DNA from: Silene noctiflora
Taxonomy: Eukaryota; Streptophyta; Magnoliopsida; Caryophyllales; Caryophyllaceae
Assembly: GCA_009801015.1 (NCBI GenBank)
Contig: VHZZ01000036.1
Span: 98,523-130,956, forward strand
Length of the DNA stretch: 32,434 nt
Reading direction: 5' to 3'
The translations under genes were made by a program, and so were the position numbers. Shown one piece after another: positions 1 to 12,600 of the stretch; position 1 is the stretch's first letter, and each line of letters starts with the position of its first letter. The notes under the pieces were generated by a model. The model saw only the letters and a program-made list of their open reading frames with translations. It was not told where the DNA came from and did not search any database.

Positions 1-699
1 AATTTGAAAAAAAAAATTAATCAATTCCGATTTATGGTCTATAATTTATGCTCAATTGAAAATTTTAAAAACGATAAAAATGGCACGTTATGCTTTAAAA
101 TCATATTTCAGGGATATCATGTGCACAAACTTAAAAAGTTGGGTACCACGCGAAAAATGACAAAGTTCGAGGGTACCACATGAATTTTCCATAGTTTATA
201 TTCACTATCATACATTATGTCTAGCATTTCATATAACACTTGCATTTACATATTAATATGAGTAGCTAATTTCCTTAGTGTAGGGATTAGGGAGTCATGT
301 TAAATTAATATTATGATCATGTTATAAATTAATTATTCATTTTATTATTTCTATTACATGTTTGTTATGTCATGATTAGTCTTTGTTTAAAGGCCACTAA
401 CTTTGACTAAATTTGTTATACATTGCTATAAGTCGAGAGACACGGTAGTGTATTAGAACTAACATGTGTAGTAGATCGACCTAACTCATAGTGAAAGCTT
501 GTTAGGACCCGATTTAAGGCCGATGCTAAAAGTGAAAGCTGGGCATCTATTGGCTTAGATTATCATTTGTGATGATTAATTCAATAACTAATTCATATAT
601 TAATTTGCATGTATGAACCGACTTCCCTAGATGTTTTTAATATCATTGTTTACATCTTTATTTGCATTTCGTTTATTTATAGTTTTTATAATCAATCCT

Positions 700-870
700 C
701 CAACCAACCATTCCTCTTGTGACCATAAGATAGATAGACTACCAACCATCGACATTAAAAATTACGTAGCGTCTCTGTGAAATTCAACCCCTATATACTA
801 CATACTTTTGTTGTACATAGGGTATTTTTGATAGGTGTGCGACTGCCTCGTCAAGAACACTCATAATTTT
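700..870 (+). mobile_element. Possible LTR-retrotransposon remnant
   Basis: The stretch with TCTCTGTGAAATTCAACCCC, then GGTATTTTTGATAGGTG and CGACTGCCTCGTCAAGAACA, resembles the end of LTRs of some plant Ty3/gypsy elements, where a phrase like CTGTG-ATTCGACCCC and a CGAC-CGTCA phrase precede the internal region. Recognised by eye. No primer-binding site or gag/pol sequence follows. Confidence 0.3.
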
Positions 871-875
871 TTTTT

Positions 876-1014
876 ATTAATCAATACGTATATTGATATA
901 ATATGTTGTTAAAATATATTTATATTATGTATATAGCCACAGTATACTAAACTTTTACCACAGATTATTACTGTTTTGCCACGAATTTTGCTACATTTAT
1001 TAGTGTTATTGAAC
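876..1014 (+). repeat. Long inverted repeat, left copy (partner 3702-3843)
   Basis: About 140 bp matches the complement of 3702-3843 with scattered mismatches. Shared blocks include ATTAATCAAT-CGTATATTG, AAAATATATTTAT, TAAACTTTT-CCAC and TTAGTGTT. The copies are inverted and 2.7 kb apart. They look like two decayed insertions of one repeat family; no coding potential. Confidence 0.7.
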
Positions 1015-1190
1015 TTCAAACTTATTCCATCATTCTCCAACCTCTAAATTATTATGTTCATTATACATGGTCTGAAATAGATTGTTGGTTGTACGTCTAA
1101 CGATCACAAGAAAATATTTTATACGTCAATAATGCACACTGTAAACATATTAGGAAATAGAAGTATATACGTATATATTACTTACTAACA

Positions 1191-1218
1191 ACTAGCTTTT
1201 GCATCCGTGAAAATCACG
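1191..1218 (-). mobile_element. Helitron-like 3' terminus (minus orientation)
   Basis: Read on the minus strand: hairpin CGTGATTTTCACG (5-bp stem), a 10-nt spacer, then CTAGT followed by T. A short hairpin 10-12 nt before a CTRRT end, inserted next to T, is the Helitron 3' signature. The body would run to the right. The 5' TC end was not identified. Confidence 0.5.
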
Positions 1219-2824
1219 AGTACCTTTAAGATTAATTATTTAAATTTAGGGTTATTTAATGGGAATACTCTGAACTATGAGGGTCCTTCTCAAAATATTC
1301 TAATCTATGATTTAACTCTGAATACTAGCAACTAATGTATCATTTATCACCTAATAGAACAGGTGGAAGGGTTACCTGTTCCACCGGTTACCTCTGATTA
1401 AACACACAAATTTATCCCCAATTTTACCCTAATTAATTCTATCTCTCTTATTACCTTCCTTTATCTTTTTTTTTACCTTTTCATGTTTTTCCTTCTACTG
1501 CACAACTTAAAACGCCATTGATGCTCTGAAATCAATCGTCATCCTTCTGTCATTGCTACTCCTCTTCATCTTTCCCCTCTATTCTTATGTACAAATCACC
1601 TGAGTGAAGGCAGAGTTCTTTCAATTTTCCCTAATTTGATTGCACAATGAAACAGGTTATTCGATTTACTGGTTTTAATTACCTTTTTTTCCCTAAGTTT
1701 GATTTGTTTGTTGTGTTTTTATGCATTATAATTCATTCCAGGTAAATTTGCTAATTTTATTTCCTTTATTTTCCCCTAAGTTTGATTATTGTACAAATTT
1801 TAATTCAAAAAAAGGTGAAGTTCTAATTTGTTATGTTTTTATTCATTTAAGACAATATGCTATTTTTGTGAGTTAATTAGACAAATCAATGGACTGTTGT
1901 GACTTCTTCATTTATGAAGAAATTTAGAGAAAAAGGAGAAATTGCGATTTTGTATAAGATAAAAAATAGGAACGAGAAACTAGAGGCAGTCGTGGTAGAG
2001 GAAGGAGATGGAGTTGTTAATAAACAAAAAAAATGGGCCCCACATCAAAGGTTACCTGCTACATTAGCTTTTAATACCTATTTTTATATAATTTAAGATA
2101 TAATATTGGTAAGTATATGGTTCAAAGTATATGGAACTACTTAATTGGAAATTGAGAACTGTAAAACAAAATTAACTACATTAATTGAATAGGCGGTAGG
2201 TCTGTTGCTTATTTTCACCATTGGTCAATATTCTTTACTTTTAATATGTTTATCGTATATTTTCATTATTTTCATCATTAACGACCGTGTCATTTTCACA
2301 CGAGCACCATTTTTTGTAGGCCGTTTTTTTTTCGCATTAAATTGTTCTTTTCATGACAATATATTATTAGTTGTTTTATAGGATAACATAACTTTAAAAG
2401 AGTATACTCGGTGCTCTATATGTTATCTTTGTAGTATGATATTTTAATTTACTACGCTATATAATATTTGAAGTACATCATATGAAAAAACTATGTTATT
2501 TTATTTTTCAAGCCCTTTTTATATGTTACCAATTCATTGAAATTAACGGGTACAATTATTCAACATAATATTGCACAATTAAATTAATATGCCAATATAC
2601 AAAATTTGAATAATTTACCTATTTACCGGTCAAGTGAAGATTGACTATAATATGAGAGTTATTAACGGGCCAAATCATCTTTTTGAGTTAGGGTTAATGG
2701 TATTTCGATAGTTCTAAGATTTTTATTATTATATACTATATTTATCTCAGAAGAGTTTCGTACGGAGTATATAATAATGTGATTGTACATGGTAGTTTTT
2801 TTAATTATAACACTTAAGATTATA

Positions 2825-3050
2825 CACTTTCATATTTTTTTTAGTATGTCCCTCTTAAGATGGTCTCAACATAAGATAAATAAATATAAACATTTTAAAA
2901 AACGGTATTTAATGATAATTAAAGAGTATAGTTCATGTCATCATGTGTAACACTTTCATATTTATTTTAGTATGTCTGATCCCTCTTAAGATGGTCTCAA
3001 CATAACATAAATAAATGTAAACATTTTAAAAAGCGGTATTTAATGATAAA
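2825..3050. repeat. Direct duplication of about 100 bp, 126 bp apart
   Basis: CACTTTCATAT, then TAGTATGTC, CCCTCTTAAGATGGTCTCAA, CATAA-ATAAATAAAT and CATTTTAAAAA-CGGTATTTA occur in order from 2825 and again from 2951, with a few substitutions and small indels. This looks like a local tandem duplication in repeat DNA. Confidence 0.85.
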
Positions 3051-3325
3051 ATATTATTATACAAAGTAAGTTGTCACTTTTTAACAAAAAAAAAAAATTC
3101 TGATAAGATTTTTATCAGGAAATATTTACATTTTATCGTAAAATGGTCACAACAATTTTATTTGGCAAATTGACGATAATGTACCATTTACCCTAATTGC
3201 AAATGAAATTGCACTACACATTTAAAATCTTAAATATTATTTATTTTATAACTCAACTTAATTATCAATAAAATAAATCATGAATATTTATACTTTTATA
3301 ATAACAAACTTTAAAACATCATGCC

Positions 3326-3354
3326 CGTTCAATTTGCACGAGTTTAAAACTAAT
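3326..3354 (+). mobile_element. Helitron-like 3' terminus (plus orientation, CTAAT)
   Basis: Hairpin CGTTCAATTTGCACG (7 pairs possible with one mismatch), a 9-nt spacer and CTAAT followed by T. The body would extend left. A degenerate copy of the same architecture as the ends at 1191 and 3960. Confidence 0.4.
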
Positions 3355-3619
3355 TCTAAAAGTAAAACTAAACAATCATTAAACATCAAAACAAATACTA
3401 ATTAAATTTTGGGATTTTATTGTTAAAATAAATTTTACTGACAAAATCACCATTTATTTTTTTAGCGTTTATAGCTCTCACCGTATTCTTTCAAAACATG
3501 TTAATTATTCAATTTACCTTGAATTATAGTTCGCGAATAAAAATATAGAAATTTCCATTTTGAAAATTTTCTTTTTGGTTGAATTAATTATATAGATCAA
3601 CTGTTTTTAATGAAATAAC

Positions 3620-3656
3620 AATAAAAGGTATAAAAATGACTGAAACGGAGGAAGTA
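3620..3656. mobile_element. One end of a Stowaway-like MITE
   Basis: GACTGAAACGGAGGAAGTA matches the common plant Stowaway 3' end (complement of CTCCCTCCGTTTC) with one change, followed by TA. I could not find a convincing partner end to the left, so this may be a broken element. Confidence 0.35.
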
Positions 3657-3701
3657 TAATAAAAAAAAGTAATAATATAGAAACCAATAATAACAATAAT
3701 T

Positions 3702-3843
3702 GTTGGAAAACACTAACAAACGTAGTAATATCCGTGACAAAATATTAATAAATCGTGGCAAAAGTTTACTAAATTGTGGTTATAGACGTAACAATAAATA
3801 TATTTTGACGATATATTATGACAATATACGAATTGATTAATAA
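3702..3843 (-). repeat. Long inverted repeat, right copy (partner 876-1014)
   Basis: Minus-strand copy of the repeat at 876-1014. It sits about 110 bp inside the plus-oriented Helitron-like end at 3960, whereas the left copy sits outside the Helitron-like end at 1191, so the repeat pair and the Helitron ends are not one simple symmetrical element. Confidence 0.7.
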
Positions 3844-3932
3844 TTTTTTTTTCTACGAGTCTATTTTGTCCTTAAGATCCAGTGCGATATAAATTCGGAT
3901 TTGCATGACATCATCGATAACATAGCTAGTCC

Positions 3933-3960
3933 CGTGAATTTCACGTGTAATAAAACTAGT
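3933..3960 (+). mobile_element. Helitron-like 3' terminus (plus orientation, CTAGT)
   Basis: Hairpin CGTGAATTTCACG (6-bp perfect stem), a 10-nt spacer and CTAGT. It aligns well with the minus-strand terminus at 1191-1218, so the two are one family. The following base is A rather than the usual T, which lowers confidence. Confidence 0.45.
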
Positions 3961-4047
3961 AAGATAACAAAATAATTGGAAGAGCAAAATCAGAGAAACA
4001 AACGTGAAAGATATTAAAACAAGAACATACGAGTAGACAAGTAAAGA

Positions 4048-4335
4048 TTAGGGAGCTCTTCTGGTTTTTCGATTATTATAATCATTATCATCAGTAGATT
4101 CAAGAATTACAATTACATCATCAAGATTAATAGTGAATGCATCAATTCTCTCACTACTACAAAATTCAAAACCGTCTAGGCAATCGGCCCTAATCCACAA
4201 ACTAACGCTCAATCGATCCTGAGTTGGGGCAGCTATATCAATTCCGACAACAGAAACAATCAAACGAGCACACCCATGATCTATGTGATTAAGAGGGGTC
4301 ATTTTCGGGTCAATGAATAAGAGAGAAAAACTCAT
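4048..4335 (-). other. Unrecognised 95-codon open frame, doubtful gene
   Basis: An open frame from ATG 4335 to a stop at 4048 with mixed amino-acid composition, including a Asp/Asn-rich end (LESTDDNDYNN). I do not recognise a family. It lies in repeat-rich DNA with degenerate TTTCGGGTT-type repeats just upstream (4290-4430), and no splice or promoter context supports it. It may be a gene fragment or chance. Confidence 0.15.
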
Positions 4336-5564
4336 TTCAAGTCTTTTCGGTTCAATTAGAGTTATGTTTTGTCAGGTTATTTTTGGGTTGGGTGGTTTCA
4401 GAACGGGCCATTTTCGGGTTCAATTAGATAGTTTAGGACCTCTTGTGCTTGAATGGTAGCCATTACTAGAGAAATTTAGAAGATGATGAGTAGTAGGTAG
4501 AAGTGAGTATAGATTTGAAGGTAAATTAGATGGATTTAAGTATAATTAAGTAGTGAGATTGGATGATTGGGTAGCGAGATTAAAGGGGATTGAGTTTGAG
4601 CGAGTGAGTGAGGGAAATGATAAGCATGAAGTAATAGATTGAAAGCTGCGGTAGTAGTGGAGTCAAAATTAATGGGCAAAGAGCAACAAAATTAGGCCTG
4701 CTAAAATAAACGGGCGGGCTTGGACTAGAGAAAATTGTCCACGGGCAACCCGCTAAGTCTGCTAGGAACCTACACTAAAAGAAAATTTTTACAAACAATA
4801 AAAATTAGAATACATACCCTATTACATTCTAATAGACTAATCTTAAATTCCTAAAGAAACTAAATGGCCTACACTCTAAAACGTAACACAAACGGTCCAA
4901 ATTCCGAACCATGAAAATCTAAAGGGCTAAACATAATATCTAGGTCTATAACTCTAAGTTCTATAAGTAAAACTACGAACGAGCAAGCCAACATCTTTGT
5001 TTAGTAGACTTATTTTTGAATTTCAATATTTAACTAAGAGTTATTACGAATATTATTTTTTAGTAATATATTTGTAAATTAAGAGATGGTAAGCTTCTAT
5101 TTTAAGAGTAACAAAAAATTAAATTAATTTTATTTAGGCCCACGCATGGCACGTTTTCTTGTAATGGGCGGGTTTTAACAAAAAAAAAAAAATTAAATTA
5201 AATTAATTTTATTTTTTAACCGCACATTCCATATGTGTAATACAAACCGAGTCCGAGACAGAGCCGGTCACCCCCTAATTGTATCTTATTGTTGTTATGG
5301 ACTTATTTAGTTGCTTATGATATAAGATAGAAAAGTTGAGATGTAATTTTTTTTTGTAACTTTTTATGTACTATTAATTAATAGGGTTTTGATATATACA
5401 ATCCACTGGGTTGTATTTAAGGTACTAAATATAGAAAGGAGTTCTTAATATATGCATTAATTATTGCATTGAGTTGTGTATAATTTAGTCTTGAATTTCT
5501 AACTTAATACCAAATATGGAAGATATTAAATGCTTAAATAGAACCCGGGATTTATTTGAAACAA

Positions 5565-5688
5565 CTCAAATTTGAGTCCAACTCCGACAACTCCATTCAT
5601 TGATTCGGCGGCGGAAACTCAGAAGTACCTAGCAGCTCCTCTTGATGAATTGGCCCCTTTTCAGGCGCGTCTAGTTCTTCTATAAACT
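5565..5688 (+). pseudogene. Exon-like coding fragment of unknown origin
   Basis: A GC-richer island in AT-rich DNA reads open in one frame up to a TAA at 5686-5688. It contains the protein-like phrase DSAAETQKYLAAPLDELAPF followed by QARLVLL. Codon composition differs from the flanks. No start codon, matching donor or continuing exon is evident, so it looks like a captured or decayed exon. I do not recognise the parent gene. Confidence 0.3.
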
Positions 5689-6646
5689 ACATTTTACGAA
5701 ATTACTGCATTGTTGAACTCCTTGTGACTGAGTCATCACAAGCTTGTGACCGTCAGAGGTAAAAATTTTATGAATCATGAAAGATTTTCCGAAAATTGCT
5801 AAACTTTTTTCATTGTTAAATATGGACATTTCAAAACAATGTAGTTTATCGTTCATGTTAGATGTTTTAAATTGTATTTTCCACTCGACTATACCGGTGT
5901 TCCTCTGTATTTCTCAAATGATTGATCATTGACGTCGCTTTAATGCCCAGTTGAGACGATATTTGGGTAACATGTGTGCATGGCAAAACTGTTCTCGCAA
6001 TGTACGTTGCCTTAACTAGATAGTTACTGCCTGAAATTTCGCAATGAGAGCACAAACACAACAAAGTCGAGGTTTTGCTTGTACACAAAAAAGACCGAGT
6101 TATACGTCTTAATTAATAAAACGAGTCAAATAGATGACTGAAAGTCTGAAACAAAAGGCATTCAAAGGCAGAATGCCTAGGGTAAGACCGTTCCAAATCA
6201 AAACGCACATAACCAATTGCTGATACTTTTTCCAGAAGAGAATTTCGATGTGTAACAATCAGTTTTCGGAACAAGATTTGGCGTATTTAGAAAAATAAAA
6301 CAGGTCCATCAATATTTTTTTTACATGAAAATCGGAAATTACAAAAAACTCAAATACGGAAGATATGTATGTATACAACCTTCTTATACGGTTATACCTG
6401 ATTAATTGATGTACAAATAGTTTCAGAAAAGGTAATAGATTTCTCAGCATCCACAGTTCAAATTCGTCATTCGAAAAAGATACCAATTTACCCGAGCCTC
6501 ATTTTTCAATAAAAACAAGAAAAAAAGGCAAGACTGACCTGTACATTTTCCTATATTTTAAACTACTGACACCAGAAATACAAGATTATACAAATACAAA
6601 ATAGGGGTGAACGATAAAAGGCAGGAAAAGATAAATCATGAGTAAT

Positions 6647-9600
6647 CTAAAGGCGCAATAAGGTTCGGAGCGTATCACAGAGATTCTGAATTGTTTGTTG
6701 TTCTTGTGCTACCTGTAAATCTTGAAGCGGCATCTCTTCATAGCACCTGTGTCAAGTGAGACAATGTCTCGATAAAATTTAGAACCTTCCGATAACTCAC
6801 CAAGAGAACCAGAAAATTTCATAGAATTTCAATCATTCCATTGTCGAAATTATAAATGAATATGAAAATCACCAAATTTTTTGTTTTCTTTGCCATACAA
6901 GAATCACAAGTTTTCAACTCCAATGGAGCCTAAGACTCGTCATTCTTGGATTATAATGGAATAAAACAAAATGATTATTTTCCGACTTGTTAGGTGACGA
7001 TTTACGCAAAATACCAAGATTACCCTTCTTTTTATTGTGAAAGTTCCATGTGCTACAATTCTCGACACAAATTTCAAAATGGTCGTTCAAAACCGGCCTC
7101 TTTGTTATGTTGCTAACAGTCTAACACAAGAGAAAGGGGGTCTGCAATCGACCCCTACCCCGCCCTTTGCAGAAGCCCATAAGGCGCTGAGTAGCATTGT
7201 TGCCAAAAAGGAATGAAATACCAGGTAGAAAGAGGGCGAACTTACATTTTATGATAAGCAAGAGCTTGAGTAAGATTCATAAGTGTGGGGCTAGAGGTGA
7301 GTCTTTGGTAAACACTTGGAGGAAGGGCCATCGGCTGCATTATGGAGAGAGATGTGAGTATATAGAGCAAGGGGAGAATCAATCGTTTACAAATATACAC
7401 AAAAAGAGAGTATGAGTTCTGAAACCTCATTTTGACCCCTCCTCTTTCTGGCTTGTGCATCCCCAGCAAACAGTTCTTGCAACGTTTCGGCAGCCACCAT
7501 CCCACTATTTTCACTTTGCTTGCCTCCAAATACATTATCAGACAAGAGGGCAATTGGTGAAATATCAGTTGCCTTTAGAAATGGAATAGGCACTGTGTTT
7601 CCAGCAGCATATATCGACCAAAGCTACCAAAAAAAAAAAAAAAAAATTAAACAGATGTGATCAACATGATAGAAGGTCAATGAATTAGCAAGTCTGGTGA
7701 ACATTCTGGTCGGATGAACTTGACTCAAGGTAAGATATGTGAAACACTTTAAGCATGGAGAATCAAAGAAAATACAAACTGACAGTAATTTATTTCATCA
7801 AATTTAGAGATGAAAAAACAGGAAAACTTGGATCAGTATCACTTCCCCCAAACTACAACGCTCTTCCAGCCAATAATTTACTCTTGAGACTCTTTAGTTT
7901 CTCTAGCATTACCCAAATAAATTAACAATCAGCATAGTGAAGAATTTATCCATAATTTCGTTACATTTCCTTCACCTGACTATGTTATACTCGTATGAGT
8001 TTTTTGGAAAGACTTGATGATGTAAGCACAATTAGTTTATTACATAAAGTATTCCTTCAAGAAGAGCGCAATAGGTCACCTTGTCTTGCACGGCAAATGC
8101 TTTCTGACTGACAGTTTCATTTCTAAATGATTTATTACCCATGCCGGCAATTCGTCCCTCAATTGCGTCTTTTTCTTTGAGCTTTGGCTGAGTCAAGGTC
8201 GATGTAAGGAATTCTTGATTAACAGTGCTAGAGGCATGCACAGATTTATCACTCACACCACTTGCAGCGTCGGTGATATTTCCCCTGGAAAAACATGAAA
8301 GCTCAGTGAGCAGAACAATGGGTTAAATAACATGGCAAGATGCTAGAAAAACAAGCTTAGACAGATCCTATCACCTCAAAGTCAACTGGGTTTTGTTCTT
8401 GATTACATGGATTTTATAAATGCCAATCGATGCCGATCACATTAATGAGACAAGTAGCACTTATAGACGAGATAGAGTGGTTGAACAAAGAACAAGAGAA
8501 AAGATAGTTGAGTACATAGGAAGCTTAGTTTAGAAAAGTGTTCCCAGGCGCAAGAGTCAGTAAGGCACCACCTAGAACGTCTCTGAACACATTAGGTGCA
8601 GAAGTGAGATGACTACAATGTAAATTTCATATTTTTCCTTCTCGTTCGCTTATTCTTCCCTTCCCTTTTGAACCATTATCCCTAATTTATGTTTTTATAC
8701 ATGTTTCCCCTCTTTAAAATCCCTAAAAAGGGTGTAAATTTTGAAAGTAAAAATTTGTTTGAAAACACAATGTGCCTCGTGGGCATGAAGCACAGGCATT
8801 CGCCTCTCGCTTTGCGCCTCTTTGTCATGGGTCCTTGTCACCTTAGTGTGCCTCACGACTTTTTAAACTAAGATAGGGTGGTGCTTCAGATAAAACTCAT
8901 TAGCCAGAGTCTATGCTGCGCGAATCTAAGGATACTCCTTCCATACATTTGGATTCACCACATTTTCCTTTTCAGGTCACTAAAACCAATTCCATACATA
9001 TCCACTTCTAAATAAAATTTCTCCAAAAAGGCAAAAATATCCTCGCGAAAATTTGTGGCTTCCACTGCTTCTCCCCTTACACTTACTTTACCTCTTTACC
9101 AACTTGACATATATAATATACTCTACTTGCCAATCTGTTAAGACTTCTGCTCATGGAAATGCGAGGAGTACTGTTTCCTGGCAAGAGCAAAGTCCTCCTT
9201 TTAATAGGTCAATACTGACATGCATTCATTATCGTTGAGTTGCGAAGGCTATTAGTTGTGAAGGATACTCGAGCATCTATGGTCAAACCTTTTATGGCAG
9301 TATGGCAGGGGAGAGGAAAAATACCTGGAATCCCTTGATTCTCTTACACCACCATGTGCCGAAACTCCAGTACCACCTTCGAAAGACGAAGAATGTTCTT
9401 TGATAGACCGTGATATTTGAGTGAATGACTTATCTGTTTCATTGCCACCATGAACAACCACCGTCCCAAAATCACCTACAGACAAAAGACCACAAAAGTC
9501 CATGCATGTTATGACTACACAAATAAGAAATTAAAGAGCTTCGATCAAAATGTGCTGCAAAAATTTGATAACAAGTCCAGCAAATTCAGTCAAAGGAATC

Positions 9601-12600
9601 CAAACAAAAGTGCTATTATCTAAGGGGCTTCATTGACAAACTCATAATTATGATGCTTATACTTATAGACAGAACTAAAAACAAGTCAAATGTATCAGAT
9701 AAAAAGTAAATCACAATCTACATGGGACACCACTGGAGCAAGCTTAATTGAGCTCGATATAGCAAACTTTACACATCACAAGTTGAGTTAAGTTTTACTG
9801 TAATTTATATTTTTTATAAGGAGTGGGGTGGCCGGGTGGGTGGTGGACTGTGGGTTTATGAACCACACTACAGAAACCTATATCATTATCACATATTAGG
9901 GGCCTATATTGCTCACATACTGACTTGGATATTTATAAATAAAGAAAGGGAAAAAAAATCTTAATATTTTTGGCTTATAATGAGATATCCAAGTGTCAAA
10001 ACCTATGTGTGAGTACTGAATTTCGGACACAAGCAGGCACATAATATGGAGAGTTGGAGTGAATAAAAAAAGAGAAAAAATTCTTAATGTTTTTGGCTTA
10101 AAACATCGAACTGAAAAACTATAGGTGATTGTTGAATTTCCGACACACGCACGCACATAATACGGAGAGTAGGAATAACACAGGTCAATAAAGCAAAGTT
10201 ACATGTATCTATATAACGTTGCTAAGAGATAAGTTAAACGGCCATTTCATTTATACTCCAATCTAAAATTTACTCAGAGATCAAAGATCGTAAAAAATGG
10301 AACACCTTCTCCAGCCAGCCCTGGATGCTGAGAAGTCTGCCACTTTTCTGAGCCGGCCACCTTGGATTCCTCATTTTTACTTGTCTGTCCAATGTTGATT
10401 GGCTTTGATGGAACTGTGTCACCATAATCCTGATTCACTTTAAGACCCTCCATCTGCTGTAATATGTAACAAGGTTTACAAGAAGAGATCAGAACAGAAA
10501 AGACAAAAACTGGAAGAAAAAAAAGGATCTCTGAGGACACATGGACATACTCCAGCCAATAATGTTCCATCATGAAGGCTTTCAGCTTGAAGTGCCATAG
10601 ACGCCCTGATTTGTCTGGCCTTCTCAATTTTTGCAAACATTGAAGAAGCCCCAGCTTTGCACTTCTCAGTAAATTTATGCTTCACGTGTTGAATACAGGC
10701 AACAAGTGAGAATGTGGATTACTCAAATTAGTGACGGAAAAAATGCTAACACATACCATTAAGGAAAAAAATATCTATTTAAACCAAAATACGAAGCGAT
10801 TTATTGTTTGATATCCATCCAACTGCTCTATTTCATGTTAAATGACTATCAAGTCTGGGAACGTGCACAACATGAATTATGTTTCTTTCTATATTGTTCT
10901 CATTGCTCAGCCCAAGGCATTAAGAAGATGGATCCATGTCAATGTCAGATCATGATATATATTATACATAGCACCTGTAATTTTTTTCAAGAAAACCCAA
11001 AGGTCTTGTAAAATTTATCATTTTGGACCTTCATGGGCATATATAGAATTATAAACATAGCCGATCAACAAAGAAGAATCAATAAGATACATCCCCAATG
11101 GTGTTGCAAATTATCAGGATCGGTAAATTACCATGACCAGTAGCAGCCAGCGATAAATAGCAGCTCAGAGACTGAAACTGCGGAATACAAATTTCTTTTA
11201 CAAGGGAGAAAGGTATCTAACGAATAGATCAAACACAGGCAGCAGAGAGAAGTGGGATCATGAGGCTAAAGGGAGCAAATTAGACATCGTGATTAAGAAG
11301 CACTCAATACCTTCACCATTTCAGACGCAGTAGGTCGCAAGCGTGGCTCCTTGGTCAGGCACTTCGCCACAAAATCATGAAATATTAAAGACCTGTGAAG
11401 CATCCAAAATCTTTTCTTCTAAGTATTTGGATAAACATTTCAAACAATAACAATCTTCCATCTATAAAAAAAATTATAAGATAATTGCGAAAACCAGATG
11501 AGGAGCTACGAAAGAGATTCCACACAAGTTACACTACAAAGAAGGAAACTCAAAGTGAAAGAGCTATATGAACCGATAATCCTGTAATATGACTCGGGGT
11601 TTAAAATTAAAAAATTAATGGAGATTCAGAACCAGGTGAACAAAGAAATCATCAACATGACCAACAACTAGCATATATTTCAATGAGAAATACAAAAATT
11701 ATAATCTATTCAGTCCAGTTACTAACGACTTCATTTTAATGATTAATTCACGACTTCAAAACAGTAATTTAAAATGATTTGCCAAAGAAACCATGGTCTA
11801 GATGGAATTTGGTCTGTTGATTTCCTTATCTCCTTTTATCGATGAGTGCATAAGGATTCTCTTCAGATATTAAAAGAACGTTGTTTTGCATGTGCAGCAA
11901 AGAAAATACTGTAAAACATAGCACAGCATCTATTCCATCAAATCAGGTGGTCTTCCCTCCTCCTCCATTCCAAACCCAAAGGGAGTGTGGTGTTTTAAAA
12001 ATCTAAAGAAGTCTAGTCACTCACAGCGCAACTCAGTGATGGGATAATAAAATAATTAAATCACAATACCAAAGATATAAGACTAATAAGGAGAGAGCAG
12101 CATTATCCAGTCTTAACGAAAGTGCAAAAGAAGCATAGTGACACATGATGAGGCAATAAATCAAGAGAAAAGCAAAATCTTTTTCAGACATTGTGTATTA
12201 CCATGTTAAAGAACATAAATTCAGATATATCAAAGCAACCACGACAAATCAAGTAGCATCTTCTCCGAAATCCTCACATAGGTTGAGAACACGAGAAAAT
12301 CAAAAACAGTACTAGGCTATTAAATTACTACTCTCTTATAAGTGCAGAAGCAAAGAAAAATGTTCAGAGCAAAAAGAAAAGAAGGGGACGGAATGACATG
12401 AGACGAAGGATATCATATACTAAATGGCATATAACGCACAGCTTTTATTTAACACAAGGATTGAAAGGACGAACAAATAAACAAGCCTTGATTAGCACAC
12501 CATTTTTCTTTGTCCTCAAGCATTGGCGCTGGTTCAATAGATATCATGAAAAGGACCTAGTAGATGAAGAACAGAAGTTAGAGAGATTATAACCCAAAAT

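Larger units (their letters stand above)
1..6500. other. Gene-poor, AT-rich repeat region downstream of SIK1
   Basis: Apart from the repeat features listed separately, I see no supported gene here. 1-650 and 1250-2800 are AT-rich with no recognised structure; 1430-1660 is a CT-rich stretch like a 5' leader but leads to no sustained frame. 4440-5550 is low complexity with GAGTGAG-like and GGGCGGG-like phrases. 5700-6500 shows nothing definite; 6500-6646 is probably SIK1 3' UTR. Confidence 0.6.

Noticed and set aside
1430..1680. CT-rich stretch with ATGAAACAG|GTTATT near 1650, like a gene start
   Set aside because: No following exon with protein character could be found; the CT-rich composition alone is not enough.
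7197..7415. Plus-strand and alternative minus-strand open frames over 7197-7593
   Set aside because: They overlap the SIK1 exons at 7246-7334 and 7426-7623 in the wrong strand or frame.
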